A DNA stretch of 64,000 bases from Roseibacterium elongatum DSM 19469 (GCF_000590925.1 NZ_CP004372.1:1531001-1595000), one strand, 5' to 3'. Numbered from the stretch's first letter, positions 27,102 to 36,535 are shown. Numbers and translations: made by a program. Notes: a model not told the origin generated them from the sequence alone.

Positions 27102-28297
27102 TCACTGCGCCGCTGTGGCCTGCGACTCGCCCATATGGGCGGCCAGCGCGCCGATCACGGCGTCGATATCGGCCATCCGGTGATGCCGCGTCAGGGAAAG
27201 GCGCACTCCGGTGTCGCGATGCGGCACGGCGGGATGGCCCACCGTGCTGACAAAGAACCCGGCCTGTTGCAGGGCCATCCCGGCGCGAATGGTCTGCGTG
27301 GTGTCGCCGATCCTGATGTAGCGCATCGGCGTTTCGGCCTCCGACATCACGGTCAGCCCCGCGCGCGCCGCCTGGCGGTTGAAATGCCGGATGCGCGCCA
27401 TCAACTCCGATTGCAGGCCGGCCAGGTCGCGCGACAGATGCAGCGCGGCCGAGGCCCCGATCGCCCCCAGCATGGGCGGTTGCACCGGGCCGGAAAACAT
27501 CAACGCCGCCCCCTGGTAGCGCACGCGCTGCGCCTGCGCGTCGTCGGCCAGCGCCAGGGCCCCGCCCGCGCAGGCAAAGCACTTGTTCAGGGACAAGGCC
27601 ACGATCACACGGGGATGGTCGGGCCAACGCTCCAGCGCCGCACCGCGCCCGTGGCGGCCCATCCATCCGGTGGCATGGGCGTCGTCAACATACAGATGCA
27701 GGCCCGAAAACCGCGCCAGCAGATCGTCGAGCGCGTCGAACGGGGCCATGTCGCCGAACATCGAATAGATTCCGTCGATCAATAGCCAGACCCGCGTGCC
27801 GTCCGGGGCCTGCGACAGCTTGCGTTCGATGGCCGCGACATCGTTATGCGGGACCGTCTGCACACGCGCCCCCCGCGCCGACAGGATCTCGGTCGTGATC
27901 TGCACCGAGGCGTGGCTCTGGCGGTCGACCAGCACCAGATCGTCGCGATCCACCAGAACCGGCAGCACCGCCTGATGGGCAAGCGATGTCGACGGCGCAA
28001 GCAGGGTGGGGCGCCCGGTGATCCGGCGTAGCGCGTCCTCGACCTCGGCATAGGGCGGCGCGGCGACAAAGGCCCGCGAGGCCGAGAATTGCGTCCCGTA
28101 ACGTTCGGTCGCGGCGATGGCCCCCGCCTTCAGCCGCGGGTCCGTCTCGAGCCCAAGGTAACTGCACGAAGCGAAATTGATCAGATCGCGCCCCCCAGCC
28201 GGATCGAGCGGCCGTTCAGGGCCTCATCCTCGGCGGTCTGGTGCAGCAAACCCATATCCTCCGCGGTCTTGATGATCGCGACGAGGGTGTTCGTCAT
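27102..28297 (-). pseudogene. Alpha-oxoamine synthase family PLP enzyme, frameshifted
   Basis: PLP-dependent fold-I enzyme of the group that condenses an acyl-CoA with an amino acid (BioF, Kbl, serine palmitoyltransferase, CqsA). From ATG at 28297 the frame runs MTNTLVAIIKTAEDMG to NGRSIRLGGAI then stops. The continuation DLINFASCSYLGLETDPRL is in the next frame and leads to DDAHATGWMG and the Schiff-base lysine region ALSLNKCFACAGG. One G missing from the run at 28191-28196 explains it; restored length is 398 aa, normal for the family. It is either a mutation or a homopolymer error. The substrate is unknown. It is co-directional with the acyltransferase-like gene. Confidence 0.75.
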
Positions 28298-28381
28298 ATA
28301 TCGATGTCCCCTGTATCCCCTGTCCCCACCGTCGCAACACTCAGGCATCTTTCGGCCTGTTCGGTCAACCGGCCCGGTCAA

Positions 28382-28897
28382 TCAGCCGCGCCCGGGCAGG
28401 TCGCGCGGCGTCACAAAGGCCACGACTTCTCCGCGTCCGGGCGCGGTGTCGCGCCAGTCCTTTCCCCGGAACCGCAGAACCAGGGTCGCCCCGGTGGGGT
28501 AAAGGCCGAATTTCGGATGCTGCGGCGGGCTGTCGCACAGCGACCAGGCAAGGCTTCCGATGCCGGGATTATGCGCCACGATCGCAAGGGTTCCGACCCC
28601 TTCGACGCTGCGGATCGCCGTCAGCAAATCCGCGGGCGCCGCGTTATAGAGCCCATGGCTGAGGATCGGGGCCGGCGCATCCGTCAGTTCCCGCGCGATC
28701 CGGTCCCAGGTGTCCTGCGTGCGGCGGGCGCTCGAGACCATCGCCATATCGGGATGATACCCGCCTTCTGCCAACCAATGGCCGATACGCGGCGCGCTTC
28801 TGCGGCCACGGTCGTTCAGCGGGCGCTCGTGATCGGCCAGGCCGGCATCGCCCCAGTCGGATTTCGCGTGACGGATCAGGATCAGGGTTCGGCTCAT
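28382..28897 (-). CDS. SixA-type phosphohistidine phosphatase
   Basis: Histidine-phosphatase superfamily protein (171 aa). The RHG-like motif is RHAKSDW with catalytic His10; the second His is in IVAHNPGIG. SixA dephosphorylates histidine-phosphotransfer proteins in E. coli; the target here is unknown. The start overlaps the stop of the upstream ferredoxin-like gene by 4 nt, so the two are co-translated. Confidence 0.85.
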   Translation of the reverse strand: MSRTLILIRHAKSDWGDAGLADHERPLNDRGRRSAPRIGHWLAEGGYHPDMAMVSSARRTQDTWDRIARELTDAPAPILSHGLYNAAPADLLTAIRSVEGVGTLAIVAHNPGIGSLAWSLCDSPPQHPKFGLYPTGATLVLRFRGKDWRDTAPGRGEVVAFVTPRDLPGRG

Positions 28898-29547
28898 GGG
28901 TGGAACGATCGCATGTGATAGGCGGATTGGGCAGGGTCGCGGCCTAGCCGTGGCTGACCGGGCAGGCCCGCCGCGCGGCGCACGCCCCCGCGCATGCAGT
29001 CGGCCCCGGCGTCGGTGTCGAGAAAGGCGTGGCAGGTGGCCGTGTCATAGCCCTCGGCCGACAGGGCTGCGACGGGACAGGCCCGCGCACAAGGCTGCGG
29101 ACAGGTGGCGCAGGGCGGCGCGGCGGGCGCTGGCGGCAGATCGACGTGAAACGGCAGGCTCAGCGCCCCGCGATAGGACAGCATCAGACCGGCCCCGTCA
29201 TGCACCAGCAGGGCAACCGGGCTGCGCCATGTCCGCCCCGAGCGATAGGCCCAGGCCACGAAGGGCTGCCAAGGCGGCCCGTCCAGCGGCATCAGCGCGC
29301 GGCCCCCCAGCGCGTCGGCCAGTTCGGTGATCACGCGGCGCGACCAGCGATCCACCGGGTCCGCGCCGGTGTCGTGGAACTCGGGCGCGGCCGTGACATG
29401 CGCCCAGAACCCCGGCTCGCGCGGGCCCAGCAGGAGCAGCGTCGCGCATCCCTCGGGCGCGCCATCCCCCGCGACGGGGTGAAAGGCGCCGCAAACCTCC
29501 AGGTGCTGCGCCGCGGCCCGAGTCGCGATATCCGAATAGCTGGTCAT
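28894..29547 (-). CDS. Ferredoxin-like protein with a C-terminal 4Fe-4S motif
   Basis: A 217-aa soluble protein. Residues about 145-160 hold CATCPQPCARACPV, a CxxCxxxCxxxCP cluster motif; further cysteines (CHAFL, DCMRGG) follow. The N-terminal 140 residues resemble the region found in front of Fe-S motifs in QueG-like ferredoxin proteins, but it lacks the cobalamin part, so queuosine reduction should not be assumed. It is co-translated with sixA. Two direct GTGTACAGG repeats lie upstream. Confidence 0.65.
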   Translation of the reverse strand: MTSYSDIATRAAAQHLEVCGAFHPVAGDGAPEGCATLLLLGPREPGFWAHVTAAPEFHDTGADPVDRWSRRVITELADALGGRALMPLDGPPWQPFVAWAYRSGRTWRSPVALLVHDGAGLMLSYRGALSLPFHVDLPPAPAAPPCATCPQPCARACPVAALSAEGYDTATCHAFLDTDAGADCMRGGVRRAAGLPGQPRLGRDPAQSAYHMRSFHP

Positions 29548-29638
29548 GGTCGGACGGTAGGGCAGCCGCGGCCATCTGGCGAGAGGCGATGCGCGGCGCC
29601 AGCGCCATGGCGCGTCCGACAGGATGTATGCACGGGGT

Positions 29639-29658
29639 GTGTACAGGATGTGTACAGG
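29639..29658 (-). repeat. Two GTGTACAGG direct repeats upstream of the ferredoxin-like gene
   Basis: GTGTACAGG occurs at 29639-29647 and 29650-29658, an 11-bp period (one helical turn). Each copy includes the palindrome TGTACA. They lie 92-111 nt before the ferredoxin-like start and between it and argB, in a 135-nt gap. A tandem operator is possible; it is also short enough to be chance. Confidence 0.4.
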
Positions 29659-29682
29659 CTGTGACCCGCCGCCCAGGGCCCG

Positions 29683-30543
29683 CTACGCGCGGATCATCGA
29701 CCCCGCGCCATGCTCGGTGAACAGTTCCAGCAGCACGGCATTCGGCACCCGCCCATCCACGATGGTGCAGGCGCGCACGCCGTTGCGCACGGCGGCAAGC
29801 GCGGTTTCCGTCTTGGGGATCATGCCGCCCGCGATGGTGCCGCCGCGCGTCATCTGCTCGACCTCGGCCGCGCTCAGGGCCGTCACCACCTCGCCCGCCT
29901 CGTTCTTCACGCCAGCGACATTCGTCAACAAAAGCAGGCGGTCGGCATTCAGCGCCGCCGCGATGGCACCCGCCGCCGTGTCGCCGTTGATGTTGAATGT
30001 TTCCCCGTTCCGGCCCGCCCCGAGGGGCGCGATCACCGGGATCATGCCGTCGCCGAACAGGTTGGTCAGAACCTGCGGGTTCACCGTGTTCGGCTCGCCC
30101 ACGAAGCCCAGCCTGGGGTCGGCCGGATCGCAGGTGATCAGCCCCGCATCCTTGCCCGACAGGCCCACCGCCTTGCCGCCCTGCGCGTTGATCGCCTGCA
30201 CGATCCGCTTGTTCACAAGGCCCGACAGCACCATCTCGACCACTTCGACGGTCTGCTGGTCGGTGACGCGCTTGCCGCCCACAAACTCGGACGTGACCCC
30301 GAGCCTGGCCAGCATTTCGTTGATCATAGGGCCGCCCCCATGCACGACGACGGGGTTCACCCGCACCTGGCGCAGCAACACGATGTCGCGCGCGAAACTG
30401 GCCATCGCCGCGTCGTCGCCCATGGCGTTGCCGCCGAACTTGATGACCACGGTCGCATCGTCATAGCGTTGGAGGTAGGGCAGTGCCTCGGACAGGGTCC
30501 GGGCGGTGGCGAGGTAATCGCGGGTCATGTCCTGGGTCTTCAT
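29683..30543 (-). CDS. argB: Acetylglutamate kinase
   Basis: Phosphorylates N-acetylglutamate in arginine synthesis (286 aa). [13 protein letters not shown] is the ATP-binding start, [13 protein letters not shown] the substrate loop, and [16 protein letters not shown] the family block. The N-terminal helix [20 protein letters not shown] is the type found in arginine-inhibited hexameric enzymes, so feedback control is likely. It is the last gene of the yidC-MOSC-engB-argB run. Confidence 0.96.
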   Translation of the reverse strand: MKTQDMTRDYLATARTLSEALPYLQRYDDATVVIKFGGNAMGDDAAMASFARDIVLLRQVRVNPVVVHGGGPMINEMLARLGVTSEFVGGKRVTDQQTVEVVEMVLSGLVNKRIVQAINAQGGKAVGLSGKDAGLITCDPADPRLGFVGEPNTVNPQVLTNLFGDGMIPVIAPLGAGRNGETFNINGDTAAGAIAAALNADRLLLLTNVAGVKNEAGEVVTALSAAEVEQMTRGGTIAGGMIPKTETALAAVRNGVRACTIVDGRVPNAVLLELFTEHGAGSMIRA

Positions 30544-30602
30544 GGCTGCACCGAAAAGCGTTGCCCCTCAATAGGCGCGGGCGCACCGATTGTGAAGGTC
30601 GC

Positions 30603-31259
30603 TCAGGCCAGACCGGCGATGATGGCGCGCAGCGTGGTGATGCCCTGACCTTTTTCCGACGAGGTCTGCACGATCTCGGGGAAGGCGGCGGGGTGTTTCG
30701 ACAGCTTTTCGCGCACCTGCCGCAAAACCCGGTCGCGGTCCTTCTCCTTGACCTTGTCGGCCTTGGTCAGAACGACCTGGAACGTCACCGCCGAGGTGTC
30801 GAGCAACGCCATGATCTCTTCGTCCACGGGTTTGATCCCGTGGCGCATGTCCACCAGCACGAAGGCCCGGCGCAGCGTGGCGCGCCCCGAGAGATACGCC
30901 TTGAGCAGCGCCTGCCAACGGCGCACCACATCCACGGGGGCCTCGGCATAGCCATAGCCGGGCAGATCGACGAGGTAATGGCCATCCCCCAGCGTGAAAT
31001 AGTTGATTTCCTGCGTCCGCCCCGGTGTGTTCGAAGCACGGGCCAGCGCCTTGCGGCCGGTCAGGGCATTGATCAGGGTCGATTTGCCCACGTTCGACCG
31101 CCCGGCAAAGCAGACCTCGGCGCGATCATCGGGTGGCAGCCCGTCCATCGCCACGACACCTTTCAGAAACTCGGCCCCGCCTGCGAACAGTTTGCGTGCG
31201 GCCTCTGCGGTGGCGGCGTCGGGGTCTTCGGCCAGGGGAAAGGGCAGGGGTGTGCTCAT
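30603..31259 (-). CDS. engB: Ribosome-biogenesis GTP-binding protein EngB/YsxC
   Basis: GTPase needed for 50S assembly (218 aa). G1 GRSNVGKST, G3 DLPGYGYA and G4 TKADK are present. I use the ATG of MSTPLPFPLAED, whose ATGA overlaps the MOSC stop; an in-frame TTG two codons earlier is less likely. argB follows after 59 nt. Confidence 0.94.
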   Translation of the reverse strand: MSTPLPFPLAEDPDAATAEAARKLFAGGAEFLKGVVAMDGLPPDDRAEVCFAGRSNVGKSTLINALTGRKALARASNTPGRTQEINYFTLGDGHYLVDLPGYGYAEAPVDVVRRWQALLKAYLSGRATLRRAFVLVDMRHGIKPVDEEIMALLDTSAVTFQVVLTKADKVKEKDRDRVLRQVREKLSKHPAAFPEIVQTSSEKGQGITTLRAIIAGLA

Positions 31260-31993
31260 GCCCAAGTCGCCGCGTCGCCAAGGGCGATCTCACCGCCTGT
31301 TTGCACCGTGGCGTAGACGCCGAACTCGGTATGACCCCAGCCCTCTTCCAGCGCTTGCAGGGTAGGGGCGTCGCGGCGGCCGGTGTCGGGGTTGGCCTCG
31401 GTCGCGCGGCAGCGGCCGATGGCTTCAACGATCTCCATCCGCGCGTGGCCGATGGCCAGCGTCTTGCCGATCAGGTCGAACTCTTCCCATGGCGCAAGAC
31501 CGTCGAGCCACAGGTTGCCGCGGAACCGCCGCGGGTCGAGCGGTTGGCCGACCTTTTGCGACAGTGCGCGCAGCGAGGACAGGTTGAGCACCGAGACCGA
31601 CGCGAAGGGCGCGTCCGACATCCCCTCGGGCGGGCTTTGCACCAGCGCGGCGGGGGGGCGGCGATCGGCGGGGTAGATCGGGCGCAGCCAGTCGAACAGC
31701 GCCGTGGCCCCCTCGGGCGGGGTGACCGACAGATCGGGACGGTCGGGGTGGGACAGATGGATCGTGTCGCCCGCGACCCGCGCGGTCACGGCCATCAGCG
31801 ATGGGCCTTTGGCGCCACGCAGAAAGTTGCGGCAGGACCGCCAGCCGGGGCCCGCCTCGCCCCCATCCTCAAGCACCGCCCAGGCGCGATCGAGCGGCAG
31901 GGGGCGGCCCGGCGTCAGGCCGACCCGCTCCAGCGGTTCGGCCCCGATGCCCTTGATCGGGTGCCGCCAGATATGGGCCAGCCGGGCCTGCAT
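31256..31993 (-). CDS. MOSC-domain protein
   Basis: A 245-aa protein with an N-terminal beta-barrel (MQARLAHIWRHPIKGIG) and a C-terminal MOSC domain (about residues 110-240), as in molybdenum cofactor sulfurase and mARC-type proteins. RFRGNLWLDGLAPWEE and GRCRATEANPDTGRRD contain the usual MOSC Cys. It likely handles sulfur or molybdenum cofactor transfer; substrate unknown. The start overlaps the yidC stop (ATGA) and the stop overlaps engB. Confidence 0.88.
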   Translation of the reverse strand: MQARLAHIWRHPIKGIGAEPLERVGLTPGRPLPLDRAWAVLEDGGEAGPGWRSCRNFLRGAKGPSLMAVTARVAGDTIHLSHPDRPDLSVTPPEGATALFDWLRPIYPADRRPPAALVQSPPEGMSDAPFASVSVLNLSSLRALSQKVGQPLDPRRFRGNLWLDGLAPWEEFDLIGKTLAIGHARMEIVEAIGRCRATEANPDTGRRDAPTLQALEEGWGHTEFGVYATVQTGGEIALGDAATWA

Positions 31994-33825
31994 CAGCTGT
32001 CGGATTTCTTGCGTTTGAAGCTGCTGCGGATGTTGCCGAACACGTCGGGCTTGTACCCTTGGCTGCGCATGATCGTGTATTGCTGGATGAAGGTGATCGT
32101 GTTGTTCGCGATCCAGTAAACCAGCAGGCCGCTGGCAAAGCTGCCCAGCATGAACATGAACACCCAGGGCAGCCAGGCAAAGATCGCGGCCTGCGTCGGA
32201 TCGGTCGGCTGCGGGTTCAGTTTCTGCTGCAGCCACATCGAGACCCCCAGCAGCAGCGGCAGGATGCCGATGAAGATCAGCGCCATGATCGTGCCCGGTT
32301 CCGGGGCGGCGTAGGGCAGCAGGCCATAGAGGTTGAAGATCGACGAGGGATCGGGCGCGCTGAGGTCGTTGAGCCAGCCAAAGAACGGCGCGTGGCGCAA
32401 CTCGAGCGTGACGAAGATCACCTTGTAGAGCGAAAAGAAGATCGGGATCTGCAACAGGATCGGCAGACAGCCCGAGGCGGGGTTCACCTTGTTCTTCTTG
32501 TAAAGCTCCATCATCCCGCGCTGCAGCGCTTCCCGGTCGTCGCCGGCGCGTTCCTTGAGTTTCTCCATCTCCGGCTGCAGCTCGCGCATCTTGGCCATCG
32601 AGACGTAGGATTTGTAGGCCAGCGGGAAGAGCACGGCCTTGACGATCAGGGTCAGCGCGATGATGGCCAGACCCATGTTGCCGATCAGCAGGTTCAGGTT
32701 GTGCAGCAGCCAGAACATCGGCTTGGTCAGGAAGTAGAACCATCCCCAGTCGATCGAATCCACAAAGCGATCAACGCCGCCTTCGTTCTGGTATTCGCGG
32801 ATGGTCTCCCATTCCTTGGCGCCGGCAAACAGCTGGGTCGTCATCTCGGCGGTTTGGCCGGGCGCGACCGACATCGCGGGCATGCGCGCCTCGGTCTGGT
32901 AGATATCGGCGCCGGCGACGTATTTCGTGACCGAGGTAAAGGCCTGGCCCGCGCCGGGGATGAGCGTGGTCATCCAGTACTTGTCGGTAAAGCCGATCCA
33001 GCCGTTTTCCAGGACATCGACCACCTCGGCCGGGGTGCCTTCGCGGGCGATCATGTCGAGGTCGGGCAGATCGTCATAGGCCAATTCGTCAAGCTGGCCG
33101 TCCACCTTGCGCACCACGCCTTCGTGCAGGATGAAGAAGTTCTGCAGATCCTCGGGCAGGCCATGGCGCGCCACGATGCCGTAGGGGGCAAGGCGCGCCT
33201 CTGCCTCGCCGGTGTTCTCGACCGACTGGGTGACGGTGAACATGAAGTCGTCGTCGATTTCGATCACCCGGCGAAAGATCAGGCCATCGCCGTTTTCCCA
33301 ACGCAGGACAACCGGGCTGTCGGGGGTGAGCGCGTCGCCCTCCTCCACGGTCCAGGGGGTTTCCGCGCCCGGCACCTGATCGAAGCCGAGGTCGCCACCC
33401 GGGGCCCAGCCATAAAGCGCATAATAAGGCTCGGCCGTGCCGACCGGCGACAGCAGGCGCACGATCTCCGAGTCGGGGTCGAGCGTTTCGTCGTAATTGC
33501 GCAAGGACAGGTCGTCGATCCGCCCGCCAAGCAGCGAAATCGTGCCTTCGACAGCGGGTGTCTCGATGACGAGGCGCGCAGCCTCTTCCAGCGCGACCTC
33601 GGTCATCTCGGCGGGGTCCATCGCGGCGGACGGATCGGCGATATCGTCCGCCGCGGGCGGCGCGACGGCCATGTCGGCACTGCCCGGATCGGCGCCGACC
33701 TGTTCCGAGATCGGGGTCGCGTTCGGATCCTCGACCGGTTCCGGCGGCGGGAAAAGAACGAACCAGACCAGGATGACCAGCATGCTCAGGCCGGTGGCCA
33801 GAATGAGGTTGCGGTTGTCTTCCAT
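31993..33825 (-). CDS. yidC: Membrane protein insertase YidC
   Basis: Inserts and folds inner-membrane proteins with or without SecYEG (610 aa, Gram-negative form). The N-terminal anchor LILATGLSMLVILVWFVLF is followed by the large periplasmic domain and then the conserved five-segment core with KPMFWLLHNLNLLIGNMGLA and KVNPASGCLPILLQIPIFFS. The C-terminus is basic. It is first in an overlapping run with MOSC and engB. In many relatives it directly follows yidD; here ttcA and a hydrolase lie between. Confidence 0.96.
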   Translation of the reverse strand: MEDNRNLILATGLSMLVILVWFVLFPPPEPVEDPNATPISEQVGADPGSADMAVAPPAADDIADPSAAMDPAEMTEVALEEAARLVIETPAVEGTISLLGGRIDDLSLRNYDETLDPDSEIVRLLSPVGTAEPYYALYGWAPGGDLGFDQVPGAETPWTVEEGDALTPDSPVVLRWENGDGLIFRRVIEIDDDFMFTVTQSVENTGEAEARLAPYGIVARHGLPEDLQNFFILHEGVVRKVDGQLDELAYDDLPDLDMIAREGTPAEVVDVLENGWIGFTDKYWMTTLIPGAGQAFTSVTKYVAGADIYQTEARMPAMSVAPGQTAEMTTQLFAGAKEWETIREYQNEGGVDRFVDSIDWGWFYFLTKPMFWLLHNLNLLIGNMGLAIIALTLIVKAVLFPLAYKSYVSMAKMRELQPEMEKLKERAGDDREALQRGMMELYKKNKVNPASGCLPILLQIPIFFSLYKVIFVTLELRHAPFFGWLNDLSAPDPSSIFNLYGLLPYAAPEPGTIMALIFIGILPLLLGVSMWLQQKLNPQPTDPTQAAIFAWLPWVFMFMLGSFASGLLVYWIANNTITFIQQYTIMRSQGYKPDVFGNIRSSFKRKKSDS

Positions 33826-33949
33826 GATTGGTTGGACCCCTTGCTTTCAAGTCACGTGGGTTCAACAGAAGGGGGGTGCAAAGGTCAAGAGGGGTTTTCC
33901 GCGCGGGGGCCTTTGTTGACAGGTGCAAAGACGCGCGCGAAACCGTCCG

Positions 33950-34840
33950 CTAACCCCCGTCAGGGCCCGTGTCGGACCGCGACAGCCTGGCGAAATCGAA
34001 CAGGCCCGCATCCAGCAGATGCGAGGGCCGCGCGCTCATCAGGGCCGAAAACATCTTGCCCCGCCGGCCGGGGGCCTTTTCCTCCCACCCGTCGAGCATG
34101 CGCTTGATTGCCTGGCGTTGCAGGCCGTCCTGACTGCCGCACAGGTCGCAGGGAATGATCGGGTACCCCATGGCCCGCGCGAAACGGTCGCAATCGGCCT
34201 CGGCCACATGGGCCAGGGGGCGCAGAACGAACAGGTCGCCCTCGTCATTGAGCAGCTTGGGCGGCATCGTGGCCAGTTTGCCGCCGTGAAAGAGGTTCAG
34301 GAAAAAGGTTTCCAGAATGTCGTCGCGGTGATGGCCCAGAACCACCGCGCTACAGCCTTCCTCGCGCGCGATGCGGTAAAGGTTGCCGCGCCGCAGACGC
34401 GAGCAGAGCGCGCAATAGGTCCGGCCCTGGGGCACCTTGTCCATCACGATGGAATAGGTGTCGGCGTATTCGATGCGATGGGGCACGCCCATGTTCGTCA
34501 GGAACTCGGGCAGGACGGTGGCGGGAAACCCCGGCTGCCCCTGGTCGAGATTGCACGCCAACAGGTCCACCGGCAAAAGGCCGCGCCATTGCAATTCCGT
34601 CAGGGCGGCCAGCAGGGTGTAGCTGTCCTTGCCGCCCGATAGGCACACCAGCCATTTCTAGCGCGGGGCATCCGGCGCACGCCGTTCGATCATGCCGTAA
34701 CGCTCGATCGCCTCGCGCGTGTCCTTGATGATGCGCTTGCGCAGTTTCTTGAACTCGGTCGTTTTCGGCGCGCCGTGAAACAGCGGGTGAATATCGTCCC
34801 CCGCCTCGTCGGTCTGTGGTTGGTTTTCGCGGTCCAGCAT
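33950..34840 (-). pseudogene. ttcA: tRNA 2-thiocytidine synthetase TtcA, interrupted by an amber codon
   Basis: TtcA thiolates cytidine 32 in tRNA with an Fe-S cluster and ATP. The N-terminal 60 residues ([16 protein letters not shown] to RRAPDAPR) end at TAG (34658-34660). The same frame goes on with [19 protein letters not shown], the PP-loop SGGKDS, the CALC motif in [11 protein letters not shown] and CDLCGSQDG. There is no frame change. A GTG at 34648 could restart translation right at the PP-loop but would drop the N-terminal helices. It could be a nonsense mutation, a base error (for example TGG read as TAG) or a reinitiating gene. Confidence 0.8.
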
Positions 34841-34946
34841 GGGCGCCCGTCTATCCCCTGCGCGATCTTCTGCCTAGGGGAAAACCATCATTTCGCCGCG
34901 ACGCCAGCCTCGCGCATACTGGATGGAACGAAGGGAGGGTTGCTCC

Positions 34947-35894
34947 ATGGATTACGTGTTCTCCGTCCGCTCCATCCGGCAGGGGGCCTTCATCGCCGAA
35001 CCGGGGGCGAGCCATTTCCTGGCGGTCCCTGCACATGAACCGGCCCCGACGCCCACCCATGTCATCCGCAAATCCGCCTGGGTCGACGCGGTGTTCGAGG
35101 CCGCCCGCCATGGCCCGCAGAATGACGGGCCGCGCGGCGATATCCTGTTCTACATCCACGGCTTCAACACCGCGCAAGAGGTGATGCTGGCCCGCCACCG
35201 CAGGATCCGCGCGCATCTGGAGGGGATGGGTTTCGAGGGCGTCGTCGTCAGCTTTGACTGGCCGGCGGCAAACATGGCGCTGAATTACCTGGAGGATCGG
35301 CTGGACGCCAAGATGTCGGCCTTTCGGCTGGTCACCGAAGGCATCGCCAGTTTCGCGCGGCTGCAACGACCCGACTGTTTCGTGAACCTGCACCTGATCG
35401 CGCATTCGACCGGCGCCTATGTGGTGCGCGAGGCCTTTGACGATGCCGATGATCGCCCCGGCGTCGCGGCCCACAGCTGGTCGGTCAGCCAGGTGATGCT
35501 GATCTCGGCGGATGTGTCGGCGGCCTCGCTGGCGGCGGACAGTTCGAAATCCTCGTCGCTCTACCGCCACTGCGTGCGGCTGACGAATTACCACAACCCG
35601 TTCGACAACGTCCTGTCGCTGTCCGACATCAAGCGCATCGGCGTGGCCCCGCGCGCGGGTCGCATCGGCATCATCGACGAGCCGCCGCAAAAGGCGATCG
35701 ACATCAATTGCGGGCCCTATTTCGACGCGAATCGCCAGGATTTCGCGCATCTCGACTACCCGGCGCATACCTGGTGGTTCGAGGACGCGCATTTCATGGA
35801 GGATGTTCTGCACACGATCCGGGGCGCGGTGGACCGGCGCGAGATCCCGACGCGTCTGGCCTCGGACGGGGGTACGTGGCTACGTTTCGGCTGA
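34947..35894 (+). CDS. Alpha/beta hydrolase (DUF900-like)
   Basis: A 315-aa cytosolic alpha/beta hydrolase. An oxyanion-loop-like FYIHGFNTAQE is followed by the nucleophile elbow IAHSTGAYV (AHSTG instead of GxSxG); a late His candidate is in LDYPAHTWWFED. It resembles DUF900-type esterases; substrate unknown. The ATG of MDYVFSVRSIRQG follows AAGGGAGGG at 7 nt. It is the only plus-strand gene within the 26-37 kb minus-strand block and splits yidD from ttcA/yidC. Confidence 0.72.
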   Translation: MDYVFSVRSIRQGAFIAEPGASHFLAVPAHEPAPTPTHVIRKSAWVDAVFEAARHGPQNDGPRGDILFYIHGFNTAQEVMLARHRRIRAHLEGMGFEGVVVSFDWPAANMALNYLEDRLDAKMSAFRLVTEGIASFARLQRPDCFVNLHLIAHSTGAYVVREAFDDADDRPGVAAHSWSVSQVMLISADVSAASLAADSSKSSSLYRHCVRLTNYHNPFDNVLSLSDIKRIGVAPRAGRIGIIDEPPQKAIDINCGPYFDANRQDFAHLDYPAHTWWFEDAHFMEDVLHTIRGAVDRREIPTRLASDGGTWLRFG

Positions 35895-35898
35895 CCGC

Positions 35899-36120
35899 TC
35901 AGTCCGGCACGTTGTCGATGCCGCATCCGCCCCACGGGTTGCAACGCAGGATGCGGCGCGCGGCCAGCCAGCCGCCCTTGATCGCGCCGTGTTTTTCCAA
36001 GGCTTCCATGGCATAGGCCGAACAGGTCGGGTGATAGCGGCAGGAATGGCCGACCCAGGGGCTGAACACCGCGCGGTAAAAGCGGACGGGGAGCGAGACG
36101 ATATAGGCCAGCGGGGTCAT
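35899..36120 (-). CDS. yidD: Membrane protein insertion efficiency factor YidD
   Basis: Small membrane-associated protein (73 aa) that helps YidC-dependent insertion. [20 protein letters not shown] and [14 protein letters not shown] hold the conserved cysteines. The start is the ATG overlapping the rnpA stop, coupling them; the longer upstream frame is not supported. Confidence 0.93.
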   Translation of the reverse strand: MTPLAYIVSLPVRFYRAVFSPWVGHSCRYHPTCSAYAMEALEKHGAIKGGWLAARRILRCNPWGGCGIDNVPD

Positions 36121-36512
36121 CGGTGCAGTTTCCTCAACGCGCGGCGCAGGTCGTCCTGCATGGCGACGAAATCGCGCGTGGCGGTCTCGTCCTTGCGCCC
36201 GATCAGAACATAGTCCCAACCGGGTTGTCCCTCCAGCGGCAGAACCGCGCGGGCGACCTCGCGCAGTCGACGCTTGGCGCGGTTTCGCGCGACGGCATTG
36301 CCGACCTTCTTGGAACAGGTGAAGCCCACGCGGATCTGTGTCTGGGATGGCTCGTCGGGCGCGCGCTGGCGGGCTTGCAGCAGAAAGGCTGGGCAGGGGG
36401 CGCGGCCGGCGCGGGCGGCGCGCAGGAAATCCGGCCGCTTGGTCAGCGTCGCAACAGAAAACGCCCCCGGCGACGCATCGGTCGGCAGGGGCGTATCCTC
36501 AGCGGGTGCCAT
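36117..36512 (-). CDS. rnpA: Ribonuclease P protein component
   Basis: Protein subunit of RNase P, which trims tRNA 5' leaders (up to 131 aa). The RNR box [19 protein letters not shown] is clear. The N-terminal ~20 residues before [15 protein letters not shown] are poorly conserved, so the true start may be a little downstream. It lies 23 nt after rpmH, in the standard rpmH-rnpA-yidD order. Confidence 0.93.
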   Translation of the reverse strand: MAPAEDTPLPTDASPGAFSVATLTKRPDFLRAARAGRAPCPAFLLQARQRAPDEPSQTQIRVGFTCSKKVGNAVARNRAKRRLREVARAVLPLEGQPGWDYVLIGRKDETATRDFVAMQDDLRRALRKLHR

Positions 36513-36535
36513 GGCACCAGAGCCGCGTTGCGCGA

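Noticed and set aside
31256..32743. Apparent 495-residue frame joining the end of yidC's region to MOSC
   Set aside because: The part upstream of 31993 overlaps yidC in another frame and has no homology features. The MOSC protein starts at MQARLAHIWRHPIKG with a 4-nt overlap to the yidC stop.
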